Assembly (NCBI RefSeq): GCF_021245725.1 | Contig: NZ_JAJGSX010000001.1 | Span: forward strand, 744,001-808,000 | Reading direction: 5' to 3' | DNA length: 64,000 bases | From: Pseudonocardia sp. TRM90224 | GTDB lineage: Bacteria; Actinomycetota; Actinomycetes; Mycobacteriales; Pseudonocardiaceae | Shown here: one piece after another, positions 1 to 8,059 of the stretch | Layout of the letters: each line of letters starts with the position of its first letter | Numbering within the stretch: position 1 is the first letter of the stretch | Notes under the pieces: model-generated | The model's database searches: none | What the model saw: only the letters and a program-made list of their open reading frames with translations | Told to the model about the DNA's origin: nothing | Program-made: the position numbers and the translations under genes

Positions 1-1123
1 ACAGGCGCTGGTCCCGTCGTGGATCGCGTTCGCCGTCGTCGGGCTGCTGGAGCACCACTTCGGCAGGCTGGTCGACTACGACTTCACCGCGGCGATGGAG
101 GACGAGCTCGACGCGATCGCGGCGGGCAGCCAGGGCCGCACCGACTGGCTCTCCGGCTTCTACTTCGGCGGGGAGCAGGGCTCGGAGGGTTCGGTGGCCC
201 GCGCGGGCGGACTGAAGAAGCTCGTCGGGGTCAACCTCGAGGAGATCGACGCCCGCGAGATCAACTCCGTGCCGGTCTTCGACGACGTCGTGGTGCGCGT
301 CGGGCGCTACGGCCCGTACCTGGAGCGGGTGCGCGACGGCGAGTCGCAACGCGCGAACCTGCCGGACGACCTCCCGCCGGACGAGCTGACCCCGGAGGTC
401 GCCGAGCAGCTGTTCTCGGTGCCGCAGGAGGGCCGCTCGCTCGGCGTCGACCCGGTCACCGGCCACGAGATCGTCGCGAAGGAGGGCCGCTACGGCCCGT
501 ACGTCACGGAGATCCTTCCGGAGCCGGCCGCGCCGGAGGCCACGACGAACGGCACGAGCAGCACGAACGGCGCGAAGAAGAAGGCGGCCGCGAAGCCGAA
601 GCCGCGCTCGGGCTCGCTGTTCAAGGACATGACCACCGAGACCGTCACGCTCGAGCAGGCCCTGCGGCTGCTCTCGCTGCCGCGACTGGTGGGCAACGAC
701 CCGGAGAGCGGCGACGAGATCACCGCTCAGAACGGCCGCTACGGGCCCTACCTGAAGAAGGGCACCGACTCGCGCTCGCTGACCAGCGAGGAGCAGCTGT
801 TCACGGTCACGCTCGAGGAAGCCCTGGAGATCTACAAGCAACCGAAGCAGCGGGGCCGGCGCACCGCCGCCGCCACCCCACCGCTTCGTGAGCTCGGCGT
901 CGACTCGGCCACCAAGAAGCCGATGGTGATCAAGGACGGCCGGTTCGGGCCGTACGTCACCGATGGCGAGACCAACGCGTCGCTGCGCAAGGGCGACGCC
1001 GTCGAGACGATCACGGACGAGCGGGCTTCCGAGCTGCTGGCCGAGCGGCGGGCCCGCGGACCGGCACCGAAGAAGACTCCGGCAAAGCGGGCCCCCGCCA
1101 AGCGAAAGGCCCCCGCCAAGTAG
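1..1123 (+). CDS. topA: DNA topoisomerase I, C-terminal part (5' end outside window)
   Basis: This is the C-terminal part of type IA topoisomerase I, which relaxes negatively supercoiled DNA. The frame is open from base 2 and runs without a stop to TAG at 1121-1123. The visible part starts inside the core near QALVPSWIAFAVVGLLEHHF and continues into four repeats of the topoisomerase C-terminal type, each with a GR(Y/F)GPY motif (near bases 302, 488, 740 and 941). It ends in a Lys/Arg/Pro/Ala tail (APKKTPAKRAPAKRKAPAK). Actinobacterial TopA lacks the zinc fingers of the E. coli enzyme and carries such repeats plus a basic tail that binds DNA. The catalytic Toprim and Tyr regions lie upstream of the window. 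It converges with the YqeY gene, 41 bases away. Confidence 0.95.
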   Translation, partial: QALVPSWIAFAVVGLLEHHFGRLVDYDFTAAMEDELDAIAAGSQGRTDWLSGFYFGGEQGSEGSVARAGGLKKLVGVNLEEIDAREINSVPVFDDVVVRVGRYGPYLERVRDGESQRANLPDDLPPDELTPEVAEQLFSVPQEGRSLGVDPVTGHEIVAKEGRYGPYVTEILPEPAAPEATTNGTSSTNGAKKKAAAKPKPRSGSLFKDMTTETVTLEQALRLLSLPRLVGNDPESGDEITAQNGRYGPYLKKGTDSRSLTSEEQLFTVTLEEALEIYKQPKQRGRRTAAATPPLRELGVDSATKKPMVIKDGRFGPYVTDGETNASLRKGDAVETITDERASELLAERRARGPAPKKTPAKRAPAKRKAPAK

Positions 1124-1164
1124 GCGAGCGGATCGAGCAGGGCAGATCGGGCAGGTCAGACAGG

Positions 1165-1632
1165 TCAGACCAGCAGCGATTTGACCGCGGCCGCGATCCG
1201 GCGCCCTTCGGCGCGGGTCCCGACCGTGGCACTGACCTTCTTGATCACCACGCCCATCTGCCGCGGGCCGGGCCGCTCGCCGAGTTCGGACGTGGCCTCG
1301 TCGATGGCGGCGCGCGCGGTTTCGAGCAGCTCGTCGTCGGTCAGCGGGACGGGCAGGTAGCGGGAGAGGATGTCGCTCTCGGCGCGCTCGCGCGCTGCCA
1401 GCTCGTCGCGCCCGGCCGAGTCGAACGCCTCCGCGGAGTCGGCGCGCTTCTTCTTCTCGTAGGCGATGACGCCGAGCACCTCGTTGTCGCTGAGCTCGCG
1501 CGCCTTGGTGCCCGCGACCTCGGCGTTGCCGATCGCGGTCAGCGTCATCCGCAGGGTCGCCTTAACCAGCTCATCGCGGGCCTTCATGGCGGTGGTCAGG
1601 TCGGCGCGCAGCTGGTCTTTGAGAGCACTCAC
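1165..1632 (-). CDS. GatB/YqeY domain protein
   Basis: A 155-residue protein of the YqeY family, which shares a helical domain with the tail of the GatB amidotransferase subunit. The family is widespread but its function is not established; a tRNA-related role is only suggested by the GatB similarity. Recognisable features are the N-terminal helix LKDQLRADLTTAMKARDELVKATLRM, the AIGNAEV segment, and the C-terminal GPRQMGVVIKKVSATVGTRAEGRRIAAAVKSLL typical of the family; the length is normal. The start is GTG at 1630-1632 with no Shine-Dalgarno. A TAGCGT box lies 8 bases upstream, which suggests a leaderless mRNA. It is divergent from the metallophosphoesterase gene. Confidence 0.92.
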   Translation of the reverse strand: MSALKDQLRADLTTAMKARDELVKATLRMTLTAIGNAEVAGTKARELSDNEVLGVIAYEKKKRADSAEAFDSAGRDELAARERAESDILSRYLPVPLTDDELLETARAAIDEATSELGERPGPRQMGVVIKKVSATVGTRAEGRRIAAAVKSLLV

Positions 1633-1708
1633 GTCACGAGACGCTAGCGCACCGTGATGTCGCTGACCTCGCAGTTAGCCGCTCCGCCGCCCGACGTACC
1701 GTGGAGGG

Positions 1709-2650
1709 GTGAACAACTGGGCTCGGCTCGCGCTCGGCGCGACCACCACGGGGGCGGCCACAGTTGCCTACGCGGCGGGGGTCGAACGCCGACGGTGGAC
1801 GCTGCGGACAGCCACCATCCCGGTGCTGGCGAAGGGTTCGCGGCCGTTGAAGGTGCTGCACGTCTCCGATCTGCACCTGACGACCGGCCAGCGCAGCAAG
1901 CAGCGTTGGGTTGCCGCGCTCGACACCTTGCAGCCCGACCTCGTCGTCAACACCGGCGACAACCTGGCGCACCCGCGCGCCGTGCCGTCGGTCGTCGCCG
2001 CGCTCGGCGGCCTGCTCGACCGCCCCGGCGTGTTCGTCTTCGGCAGCAACGACTACTTCGGCCCCAAGCCGAAGAACCCCGCTCGTTATCTCGTCGGCAG
2101 CGCGCGCCGGTCGCACGGCGAGCCGCTGCCGTGGCACGACCTGCGCGCCGCGTTCGTCGAGCGCGGGTGGATCGACGCCACGCACACGCGCGCCACGCTG
2201 GACGTGAACGGCGTGACGATCGCCACAGCCGGCGTGGACGACCCGCACCTGGGCCTCGACCGCTACCACCGCGTCTCCGGCAAGCCGGAGGGCGCGCCGG
2301 GCCTGCGCCTCGGTCTCACCCACTCCCCGGAGCCCCGCGTGCTCGACTCGTTCGCCCGCGACTCCTACGACCTGGTGATGGCCGGCCACACCCACGGCGG
2401 CCAGCTGCGGGTTCCCGGCTACGGCGCACTGGTCACGAACTGCGGCTTGGACCGGTCCCGCGCCCGCGGCGCGTCGCGCTGGGGCGCGCACACCTGGCTG
2501 CACGTCTCGGCCGGCCTCGGGACGTCCCCGTTCGCCCCCGTGCGTTTCGCGTGCCCCCCGGAGGCCAGCCTGCTGACCCTCGTGCCGCGGCCCACCGGCA
2601 CCGCCGCGGCACGCGTAACCCCCGAGCGGGCCGCCGCGGACGTCAGCTAG
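1709..2650 (+). CDS. Metallophosphoesterase, membrane-anchored
   Basis: A 313-residue calcineurin-like metallophosphoesterase. The metal-binding motifs appear in family order: HVSDLHL (about residue 51), NTGDN (about 81), GSNDYF (about 111), THSPEPR and AGHTHGGQ (about 226-233). The N-terminus carries a short hydrophobic stretch (LALGATTTGAATVAYAAG) that could be a signal anchor, placing the domain outside the membrane. The substrate cannot be told from sequence. The GTG start at 1709 lies directly against a GGAGGGG run, too close for a ribosome site, while TACCGT is 6 bases upstream, so a leaderless transcript is likely. The tRNA-Pro gene follows after 33 bases. Confidence 0.9.
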   Translation: MNNWARLALGATTTGAATVAYAAGVERRRWTLRTATIPVLAKGSRPLKVLHVSDLHLTTGQRSKQRWVAALDTLQPDLVVNTGDNLAHPRAVPSVVAALGGLLDRPGVFVFGSNDYFGPKPKNPARYLVGSARRSHGEPLPWHDLRAAFVERGWIDATHTRATLDVNGVTIATAGVDDPHLGLDRYHRVSGKPEGAPGLRLGLTHSPEPRVLDSFARDSYDLVMAGHTHGGQLRVPGYGALVTNCGLDRSRARGASRWGAHTWLHVSAGLGTSPFAPVRFACPPEASLLTLVPRPTGTAAARVTPERAAADVS

Positions 2651-2683
2651 ACTCATCACCGGCCCGCTGGTTCGAGGGGCCAC

Positions 2684-2760
<77 letters not shown>

Positions 2761-2771
2761 CAAATCTCCAG

Positions 2772-2810
2772 CTCAGGGCCGGTACCGCGGATCAGCGGAC
2801 CGGCCCTGAG
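2772..2810 (+). terminator. Hairpin downstream of tRNA-Pro
   Basis: CTCAGGGCCGGT (2772-2783) is followed by its exact reverse complement at 2799-2810 with a 15-base loop. It begins 11 bases after the tRNA CCA. It has no clear T-run (TTGTCT follows), as is usual for actinobacterial terminators, and probably ends or processes the tRNA transcript. Confidence 0.65.
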
Positions 2811-2936
2811 TTGTCTCCTGGGCCGTTCTGGGAGAAATCTCGGAGACGATCTTGAGAAACGGCCCCCGATCCTGGCCCCTGATCCGCCCCTGCAGGAGTC
2901 GCACGACTTCATCGGCTCGCTGAGCGACAACCTTCG

Positions 2937-3000
2937 CACGCCGAGCTGCTGGAGCGCGGCGGGGCGTACGCCGAGCTCTGGCACTCGTGGGTCGGGACCG
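2937..3000 (+). pseudogene. Remnant of an ABC-exporter C-terminus
   Basis: Read in the frame starting at 2937, the DNA encodes HAELLERGGAYAELWHSW, the characteristic end of the ATPase domain of ABC exporters of the MsbA/LmrA type. No start codon, Walker A or signature motif lies upstream; the rest of the gene is missing between the tRNA-Pro hairpin and this point. The frame then runs into the end of the oppositely oriented secreted-protein gene. I read it as the relic of a deletion. The remainder of 2811-3001 has only a weak GGGCCGTT/AACGGCCC inverted repeat (2820-2865) and nothing else I recognise. Confidence 0.6.
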
Positions 3001-3001
3001 G

Positions 3002-3352
3002 TCAACAGCCCCCGACGTACCACGCGTTGTCAGCTTCCGGCCAATTCGCGAGGAACGCGTCTTCCCCCTCGAAAACACAATAGAACTGATTTGCGGCGTA
3101 ACGCATGTCGACCTCGACCTTGACCTTGCTGTTGCCGCAATGCCAATAGCGCAGGTGCGAGTTCCCGGACTGGTTGTAGTAGTGGCGGTAGGCACCGCAT
3201 TGCTTGCCCGTCGGCGCCTCGGCCACGCCTACTCCCGCTGGTCCGGACGCCGACACATCGGGAGAAGCGTGAGCGACGGGCGTTGCGATCGCGAGGCCGG
3301 CTACAGTGGCCACAGCGACACCAGCACGGAGCACTGATCCCGAAAAGCGCAT
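3002..3352 (-). CDS. Small secreted Cys-containing protein, DUF6355-like
   Basis: A 116-residue protein with a clear Sec signal peptide: MRFSGSVLRA, a hydrophobic core AVATVAGLAIATPV, and cleavage after AHA at about residue 29. The mature part has Cys residues in KQCGAYR, YWHCGNS, QFYCVFE and the C-terminal VGGC, which suggests two disulfides outside the cell. The layout (CGxY near the start, HC followed by a V/R-rich strand, and a final AWYxGxC) resembles small secreted actinomycete proteins filed under DUF6355; this assignment is from memory and tentative. No function is known. The nearest gene upstream on the same strand starts at 3956, so it is probably monocistronic. Confidence 0.75.
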   Translation of the reverse strand: MRFSGSVLRAGVAVATVAGLAIATPVAHASPDVSASGPAGVGVAEAPTGKQCGAYRHYYNQSGNSHLRYWHCGNSKVKVEVDMRYAANQFYCVFEGEDAFLANWPEADNAWYVGGC

Positions 3353-3446
3353 ACGTCGCCCACCTCTACAATTCTGACATATTTGGTACCAGCTCTGACC
3401 GATGGAGACTATCGGTTGACGGATGGGCGGGCAACCACTTCGGCAC

Positions 3447-3956
3447 TCAGCGGCGGCTGAAGCTCATCACCCAGTTCAAGCGCCAGCTCTGCCCGCCGTC
3501 CCACGAGAACGACTGCTCCCAGCGCGGGTTCTCGGGATCGGCGTGCCATTCGAATCGCAGGTCGACCGGGTTGCCGCCGATCACGTCGGAGCCGTGGAAC
3601 ACGCCGTGGCGGCCGGTGAACCGGCCCGTCATCGGCGGGTCGAGCCGGCCGGGCGCGCGGGTGGAGCTCCACCAGATCCCCCACGTGCCCGTGGCGGGGT
3701 CGTAGAGCCGCAACGTGAGCCCCTCGAACGGTTCGCCGTCGGGCGGTGCGGGCGCGTCGAGGATGTGCACGTGGCCGAGCTCGCCCAACACCGGGAACGC
3801 CTTGCTGCCGCCCTCGAACTCCACCCACTCCGTGCAGGCCGGGTCGGTGTTGTCGCGCAGCTTCCGGTGGTGGACGTGGAACTGGCCGAAGATGAAGTCG
3901 AACTCGTGCGAACCGGTGTCCCCCATGACCACGATCGTGTCAGCGGGTACCGACAT
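3447..3956 (-). CDS. Conserved hypothetical protein, beta-rich
   Basis: A 169-residue protein without signal peptide or membrane segments. It starts with FDFIFGQFHVHHRKLRD, then alternating hydrophobic and charged stretches rich in Trp and Gly (TGTWGIWWSSTRAPGRLDPPMTGRF, DLRFEWHADPENPRWEQSFSWDGG) and ends NWVMSFSRR. This is the appearance of a lipocalin-like beta-barrel family, similar in style to DUF1579-type proteins found in many actinobacteria and proteobacteria. No catalytic motif is visible and I assign no function. A GTCAGGA ribosome-site-like sequence lies just before the ATG. Confidence 0.75.
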   Translation of the reverse strand: MSVPADTIVVMGDTGSHEFDFIFGQFHVHHRKLRDNTDPACTEWVEFEGGSKAFPVLGELGHVHILDAPAPPDGEPFEGLTLRLYDPATGTWGIWWSSTRAPGRLDPPMTGRFTGRHGVFHGSDVIGGNPVDLRFEWHADPENPRWEQSFSWDGGQSWRLNWVMSFSRR

Positions 3957-3978
3957 TCCTGACGGCCGAGAACCGCGG

Positions 3979-4194
3979 TCAGGCGCTGAATCCGAGCGCT
4001 CGCATGTATAGAGCGAACGGGGGCCTGGCCGGGACGACTCGCGCGGCTTCGAAATCGAGCACGTCCGAGGGGGTCACGCCGGTTCTGCGGGCGAGCTCGG
4101 CCGCGGAGACACCCTGCCTCTCCCGTGCCTCGCGGAGCACCAGGGCGAGGTCCTCCGCATCCTGCTGGTCGGTCGGCCCGACGTTCGGCGACAT
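3979..4194 (-). CDS. Small helix-turn-helix protein (XRE/Cro type)
   Basis: A 71-residue protein consisting of little more than one HTH domain: ALVLREARERQGVSAAELARRTGVTPSDVLDFEAAR at about residues 16-52, ending in MRALGFSA. The HTH has the usual spacing of Cro/C1-type DNA-binding proteins. Its ATG (4192-4194) shares one base with the TGA of the upstream serine hydrolase gene, so it is translationally coupled and forms the third gene of the TetR/hydrolase/HTH operon. It may be an auxiliary regulator of that operon; this is inference. A longer reading back to 4410 would overlap the hydrolase and is rejected. Confidence 0.75.
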   Translation of the reverse strand: MSPNVGPTDQQDAEDLALVLREARERQGVSAAELARRTGVTPSDVLDFEAARVVPARPPFALYMRALGFSA

Positions 4195-5381
4195 CAGTTC
4201 GCCTTCACGGCGTTCATCGTGGCCGTGACGAGGCCGGCGGCCCGCGGGTCGGGCGTCATGCCGTCGCCGAGCCGGTTCATGACGTAGCCGAACGCGATCC
4301 CGGTCTCGGGGTCGGCGAACCCGAGCGAGCCGCCGAGGCCCGAGAAGCCGAACATGCCCGGCGGCAGCCACGGCGACTGCGGGGTCGCCAGCGCGAACCC
4401 GGCGCTCCACCGGACGGGGATGCGCAGGATGCGGTCCTTCCCGGCGGCCTGTTCGGTGGTCGCCGGCGCGAGGGCGTCGGGCCCGAGGAGGCGGTGGCCG
4501 TCGACCTCACCTAGCAGCGCCGCGTAGAACCTGGCCAGCGCCTCCGCGGTGCACACGCCGTTCGTGGCGGGGATCTCGGCGGAGAGCACGTCCGGGCTGT
4601 TGTGGTCCATGCGCGGCTCGACGCAGGTGTAGGCGCGCGAGGTCAACGACGTCGGGTCGGTGAAGGCGCCGAGGATGTCCCGGAGCTCTTCGGGCAGGGC
4701 GTCGAGGTCCATCGCGGCGGACGCGTCCGGGTCGGGTCGTGGCTCGACGATCCGGCTGACCCGATGGTGCTCGGAAGCGGGCAGGCCGATCCAGAAGTCC
4801 AGCCCGAGCGGCTCGGCGATCTCCTTCCGGAAGAATGTGCCCAGGCTGCTGCCCGTCACCCGTCGCACGACCTCACCGACGAGCCAGCCATACGTGAGCG
4901 CGTGGTAGCCGTGCTCGGTCCCCGGCTCCCACGACGGCCGCTGCGCGGCGAGCGCCTCCGTCATCGGGTCCCAGGCCAGCGCGTCGGCGAGCGGAACGGG
5001 GCGGTCGAGCACCGGCAGGCCGGCCCGATGGCTGAGCAGCCACCTGACCGGGATGGCCCCCTTGCCCTGCTGGGCGAACTCCGGCCAGTAGTCGCTCACA
5101 GGAGCGTCGAGGTCGAGCTCACCCCGCTGGACGAGCAGCAGCGCGCAGGCGGAGGTCGCGCCCTTGGTCGTCGAGTAGACGGCCTGCAACGTGTTGCGCT
5201 GCCACGGCCGCGCGTGCTCAGGATCGGCGACGCCGCCCCACAGGTCGACGACCTTCTCCCCGTGCAGGTAGACGCTGAGCGCCGCGCCGATCTCGGCGCC
5301 ACCGGCCAGGTTCGACTCGAACGCCTCGCGGACCGCGGCGAACGCCGGTGCGGTCGACCCCTCGACCTCGGGGACTGTCAT
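4194..5381 (-). CDS. Serine hydrolase of the beta-lactamase/esterase (class C-like) family
   Basis: A 395-residue member of the beta-lactamase-related serine hydrolases, closest in appearance to EstB-type esterases. The SxxK motif is Ser70-Thr-Thr-Lys73 (VYSTTKGAT), with a Tyr at about 159 in HGYHALTYGW as probable general base and a C-terminal GFSGLGGSLGFADP segment replacing the KTG box. There is no signal peptide, so it is cytoplasmic and probably an esterase rather than a drug-destroying beta-lactamase. Its ATG overlaps the stop of the upstream TetR gene by ATGA (5378-5381). The regulator is thus co-transcribed with its likely target. Confidence 0.88.
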   Translation of the reverse strand: MTVPEVEGSTAPAFAAVREAFESNLAGGAEIGAALSVYLHGEKVVDLWGGVADPEHARPWQRNTLQAVYSTTKGATSACALLLVQRGELDLDAPVSDYWPEFAQQGKGAIPVRWLLSHRAGLPVLDRPVPLADALAWDPMTEALAAQRPSWEPGTEHGYHALTYGWLVGEVVRRVTGSSLGTFFRKEIAEPLGLDFWIGLPASEHHRVSRIVEPRPDPDASAAMDLDALPEELRDILGAFTDPTSLTSRAYTCVEPRMDHNSPDVLSAEIPATNGVCTAEALARFYAALLGEVDGHRLLGPDALAPATTEQAAGKDRILRIPVRWSAGFALATPQSPWLPPGMFGFSGLGGSLGFADPETGIAFGYVMNRLGDGMTPDPRAAGLVTATMNAVKAN

Positions 5382-5998
5382 GACTGCGCCTCCACTGCGT
5401 GCTCACACATCGCGACCAGCTCGCGCGTGTACCCGGCCAGATCCAGATCCGGCTTCTCCAACATGTGCTGCAGCGCCCCGGAGAGCAGCTGCCGGATGAT
5501 CACCGCGACGGTCTGCGGCGGGAAGTCGCGGAACTCGCCGTCGCGCTGCCCACGGGCCAGCAGCTCCTCGATCCCGGCGAGCTCGGCGGCGTTGGGCGCG
5601 TCGAACCAGCGGAGACGGGCCTCCGGATGGCCGAGCAGGATCTGCACGAGTGCCCGCATGTGGTCGCGGTGCGTGTCGTAGAACGCGATGCTGCCCTCGA
5701 TGTAGGCCCGGAGCGTCTCCGCGGCCGACGCGGCGTTCTCGCCGAACGGGCGGACGACCGCCCCGCCGGTCGCGTAGATGTCGGCGACGACCTGCCCGAT
5801 CAGGTCGTCCTTCCCGGCGAAGTGGTACGAGATCAGCCCCGGGCTGCTCAGCCCCGCCCGCTTGGCGATCTGCGCGAACGACGCCCGCGCGTAGCCGAGC
5901 GCCGCGATGGTGCTGATCGCCGCCGTCACGATCTGCTTCCGCCGCGCGGCTTCGGTGAACGTCAGCTCACCCGACCCAGGGTTAGGTTGCACGACCAA
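5378..5998 (-). CDS. TetR-family transcriptional regulator
   Basis: A 206-residue TetR/AcrR repressor. The N-terminal HTH occupies about residues 20-66 (KQIVTAAISTIAALGYARASFAQIAKRAGLSSPGLISYHFAGKDDLI); the C-terminal helical domain should bind a small ligand. The start is either TTG at 5996-5998, with AGGTGAG about 8 bases upstream, or GTG at 5990-5992. It heads an operon with a serine hydrolase and a small HTH protein, and is divergent from the ECF sigma factor gene, with 61 bases between them that must hold both promoters. The ligand is unknown; self-regulation is likely for the family. Confidence 0.9.
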   Translation of the reverse strand: MVVQPNPGSGELTFTEAARRKQIVTAAISTIAALGYARASFAQIAKRAGLSSPGLISYHFAGKDDLIGQVVADIYATGGAVVRPFGENAASAAETLRAYIEGSIAFYDTHRDHMRALVQILLGHPEARLRWFDAPNAAELAGIEELLARGQRDGEFRDFPPQTVAVIIRQLLSGALQHMLEKPDLDLAGYTRELVAMCEHAVEAQS

Positions 5999-6059
5999 AA
6001 ATTAGCTCACCTGTCAACCGACGCGGAAACTGACGTCCCGGTGAGGCAGACTCGAAGGC

Positions 6060-7085
6060 GTGAGCGAAACAGTCACCCGCGGCGTCGACGACCTGAACAA
6101 GGCGCGTAGCGGCGACAACGCGGCGTTCGACCGGCTCGTCGAGCCGCTGCGCCGCGAGCTGCACGCGCACTGCTATCGCATGCTCGGCTCGTCGCACGAC
6201 GCCGAGGACGCGCTGCAGGACGCCCTCGTGCGGGCCTGGCGCGGGCTGGCCGGATTCGAGGCCCGCAGTACTCTGCGCTCGTGGCTGTACACGGTGGCCA
6301 CCCGGGCGTGCCTCGACTCGGCCGAGCGCCGCGGTCGGCGCGAGCTGCCCGTCGACCTCGGCCCGTCGAGCGACCGGCCGGTGCTGAACCGCGCGCCGCT
6401 GAACGACGTCGCGTGGCTCGGGCCGTACGCCGACGGCGGCCTCGCCGACGGCCCGGCCGCGCCCGAAGCGCATTACGAGCAGCGGGAGGCCGTCGAGGTC
6501 GCGTTCGTCGCGGCGCTGCAGCACCTCCCCGGGAACCAGCGCGCAGCGCTACTGCTGTTCGAGGTGCTCGGCTTCTCGGCGGCCGAGATCGCCGCGATCA
6601 TGGACACCTCGACGACGTCGATCAACAGCGCCCTGCAACGAGCGCGGCGGCTCGTCGCGGAGCGGGTGCCGGCCCGCAGCCAGCAGCAGACCCTCCGCGA
6701 GATCGACGACACCCGGCTCCGCGAGATCGTCACCGGCTACGCGGCCGCGCTGCAGAACGGCGACGCCGACGCGCTGGTCCAGCTGCTGACGGAGGACGTC
6801 ACCTGGTCGATGCCGCCGCTCGCCGACTGGTACGCCGGCCGGGAGGCGGTCGTCGGGTGGGCCCGTGCCGTCCCGATGGCCGATTGCGGCGACTGGCAGC
6901 ACATCGAGGTCACGGCAAACGGCCAGCCCGCGCTGGCCTGCTACCTGCGCAAGGAGACGGGTGGCCCCTTCCTGCGGCACGGCATCGACGTGCTGACGAT
7001 CCGGGACGACCGGATCGTCGAGGTCACGTCGTTCCTCGGCAGCGAGCACTTCGACGCGTTCGGGCTCCCCGAGACGCCCGACTGA
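6060..7085 (+). CDS. ECF sigma factor with C-terminal SnoaL-like domain
   Basis: A 341-residue extracytoplasmic-function sigma factor of the group that carries a fused C-terminal domain (the SigG/SigX5-like type, TIGR02960, as I recall it). Region 2 lies at about residues 15-80 (FDRLVEPLRRELHAHCYRMLGSSHDAEDALQDALVRAWRGL) and region 4 at about 140-195 (LPGNQRAALLLFEVLGFSAAEIAAIMDTSTTSINSALQRARR). A SnoaL-type fold follows (about 215-330: YAAALQNGDADALVQLLTEDVTWSMPP). In such factors the extra domain tunes polymerase binding in place of a separate anti-sigma factor, and none is encoded next to it here. The GTG start lacks a good Shine-Dalgarno; CAGACT is 7 bases upstream. Confidence 0.92.
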   Translation: MSETVTRGVDDLNKARSGDNAAFDRLVEPLRRELHAHCYRMLGSSHDAEDALQDALVRAWRGLAGFEARSTLRSWLYTVATRACLDSAERRGRRELPVDLGPSSDRPVLNRAPLNDVAWLGPYADGGLADGPAAPEAHYEQREAVEVAFVAALQHLPGNQRAALLLFEVLGFSAAEIAAIMDTSTTSINSALQRARRLVAERVPARSQQQTLREIDDTRLREIVTGYAAALQNGDADALVQLLTEDVTWSMPPLADWYAGREAVVGWARAVPMADCGDWQHIEVTANGQPALACYLRKETGGPFLRHGIDVLTIRDDRIVEVTSFLGSEHFDAFGLPETPD

Positions 7086-7103
7086 GCGCCCCGGGGAGTT
7101 CCG

Positions 7104-7892
7104 CTACCGCCGCAACGCGGTGATCAGCAGCCGGCTGTCGCCGACCTCGAACGGCTTGTCGTCGGCGCCTCCGTGCAGGCCTTGCACGGTGAACCCGGCG
7201 GCCTCCAGGCCACGGACGACGTCGCCGCACGTCCTGACGTGGTAGACGGCCGTCCGGTCGACCTGATCCGCCCCGCGGGTGAACCGGTAGGTCGTGTTGA
7301 TCCGGCTCCGCGCGGCGTCGTAGGTGTTGGTCGCCTCGACGGAGATGTCGCCGGTCTCCATCACGCGCCGCACGCCGTCGGCGTAGCCGGGCAGTATCGA
7401 CTCGGCGACCACCCCGAAGTCGATCACCAGCCCGCCGCCGGGACGGACGGCGCCGGCCAGTGCCTCGACGAACGCGCGGGCGCCCGCGGCCTCGAAGTAG
7501 CCGAAGCTGTTGCCCATGCACAGCGCGGCGTCGAAGCTGCCGTCATGCGGCAACGTCCGCATGTCGCCGACGGTCAGGTTGATCTCCAATCCCTCGGCAG
7601 CCGCGGCGCGCCTCGTATGACCGAGGGCCTCGTCGGAGATGTCGACACCGGAAACGCGATGTCCGCGCCTGGCCAGCGCCAAGGTGTGCCGGCCGCTCCC
7701 GCACGGGACGTCGAGGAACCTCGAACCGGGCTCCGGTTCGAGATGGCGCTCGACGTACGCGATCTCGGCTTCGGTGGCTTCCGGAGGCACGGCTCGCCGC
7801 CAGAACTCGTTGGGCAGTTCGGTGAAGAAGTCCGTGAACCAATCGGACTCGACGTGCTCGATCAATGGAGTTGCTCCCAAGAAGGTGTTCAC
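7104..7892 (-). CDS. Class I SAM-dependent methyltransferase
   Basis: A 262-residue methyltransferase. The SAM-binding motif I is FLDVPCGSGRHTLALARRG (about residues 59-77), followed by the acidic end of strand 2 (VSGVDISDEAL) and motif IV near LCMGNSFGYFE. No substrate-specific feature is visible, so the acceptor is unknown. It begins with GTG at 7890-7892 and ends 18 bases from the stop of the convergent sigma factor gene. It appears to be a single-gene unit, with two hairpins behind the next gene upstream isolating it. Confidence 0.9.
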   Translation of the reverse strand: MNTFLGATPLIEHVESDWFTDFFTELPNEFWRRAVPPEATEAEIAYVERHLEPEPGSRFLDVPCGSGRHTLALARRGHRVSGVDISDEALGHTRRAAAAEGLEINLTVGDMRTLPHDGSFDAALCMGNSFGYFEAAGARAFVEALAGAVRPGGGLVIDFGVVAESILPGYADGVRRVMETGDISVEATNTYDAARSRINTTYRFTRGADQVDRTAVYHVRTCGDVVRGLEAAGFTVQGLHGGADDKPFEVGDSRLLITALRR

Positions 7893-7954
7893 CAGAAACG
7901 GGTGTCACCGGGGCACCATGAACGCACCGCCCTCAGCGGGAACGGTGTGCGGTG

Positions 7955-8016
7955 GCCCGGTGCGGTGACCGGGCAGCCATGGCTTCCTCCATGTCGTCGC
8001 CGGACGACGTCCGGCG
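7955..8016 (-). terminator. Two hairpins downstream of the thioesterase gene
   Basis: GCCCGGT (7955-7961) pairs with ACCGGGC (7968-7974), and CGCCGGAC (7998-8005) pairs perfectly with GTCCGGCG (8009-8016) around a 3-base loop. Both lie just past the stop of the leftward thioesterase gene and before the methyltransferase start, so they probably end the thioesterase transcript. There is no T-run. Confidence 0.45.
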
Positions 8017-8059
8017 CAGCGGTTCGAGGTTAACGCGCCGGGATTGCCGCGGACAGGGA

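Noticed and set aside
4194..5381. Antibiotic-destroying beta-lactamase
   Set aside because: It has the SxxK motif but no signal peptide and no KTG box, and the length fits EstB-like esterases, so a resistance role is not supported.
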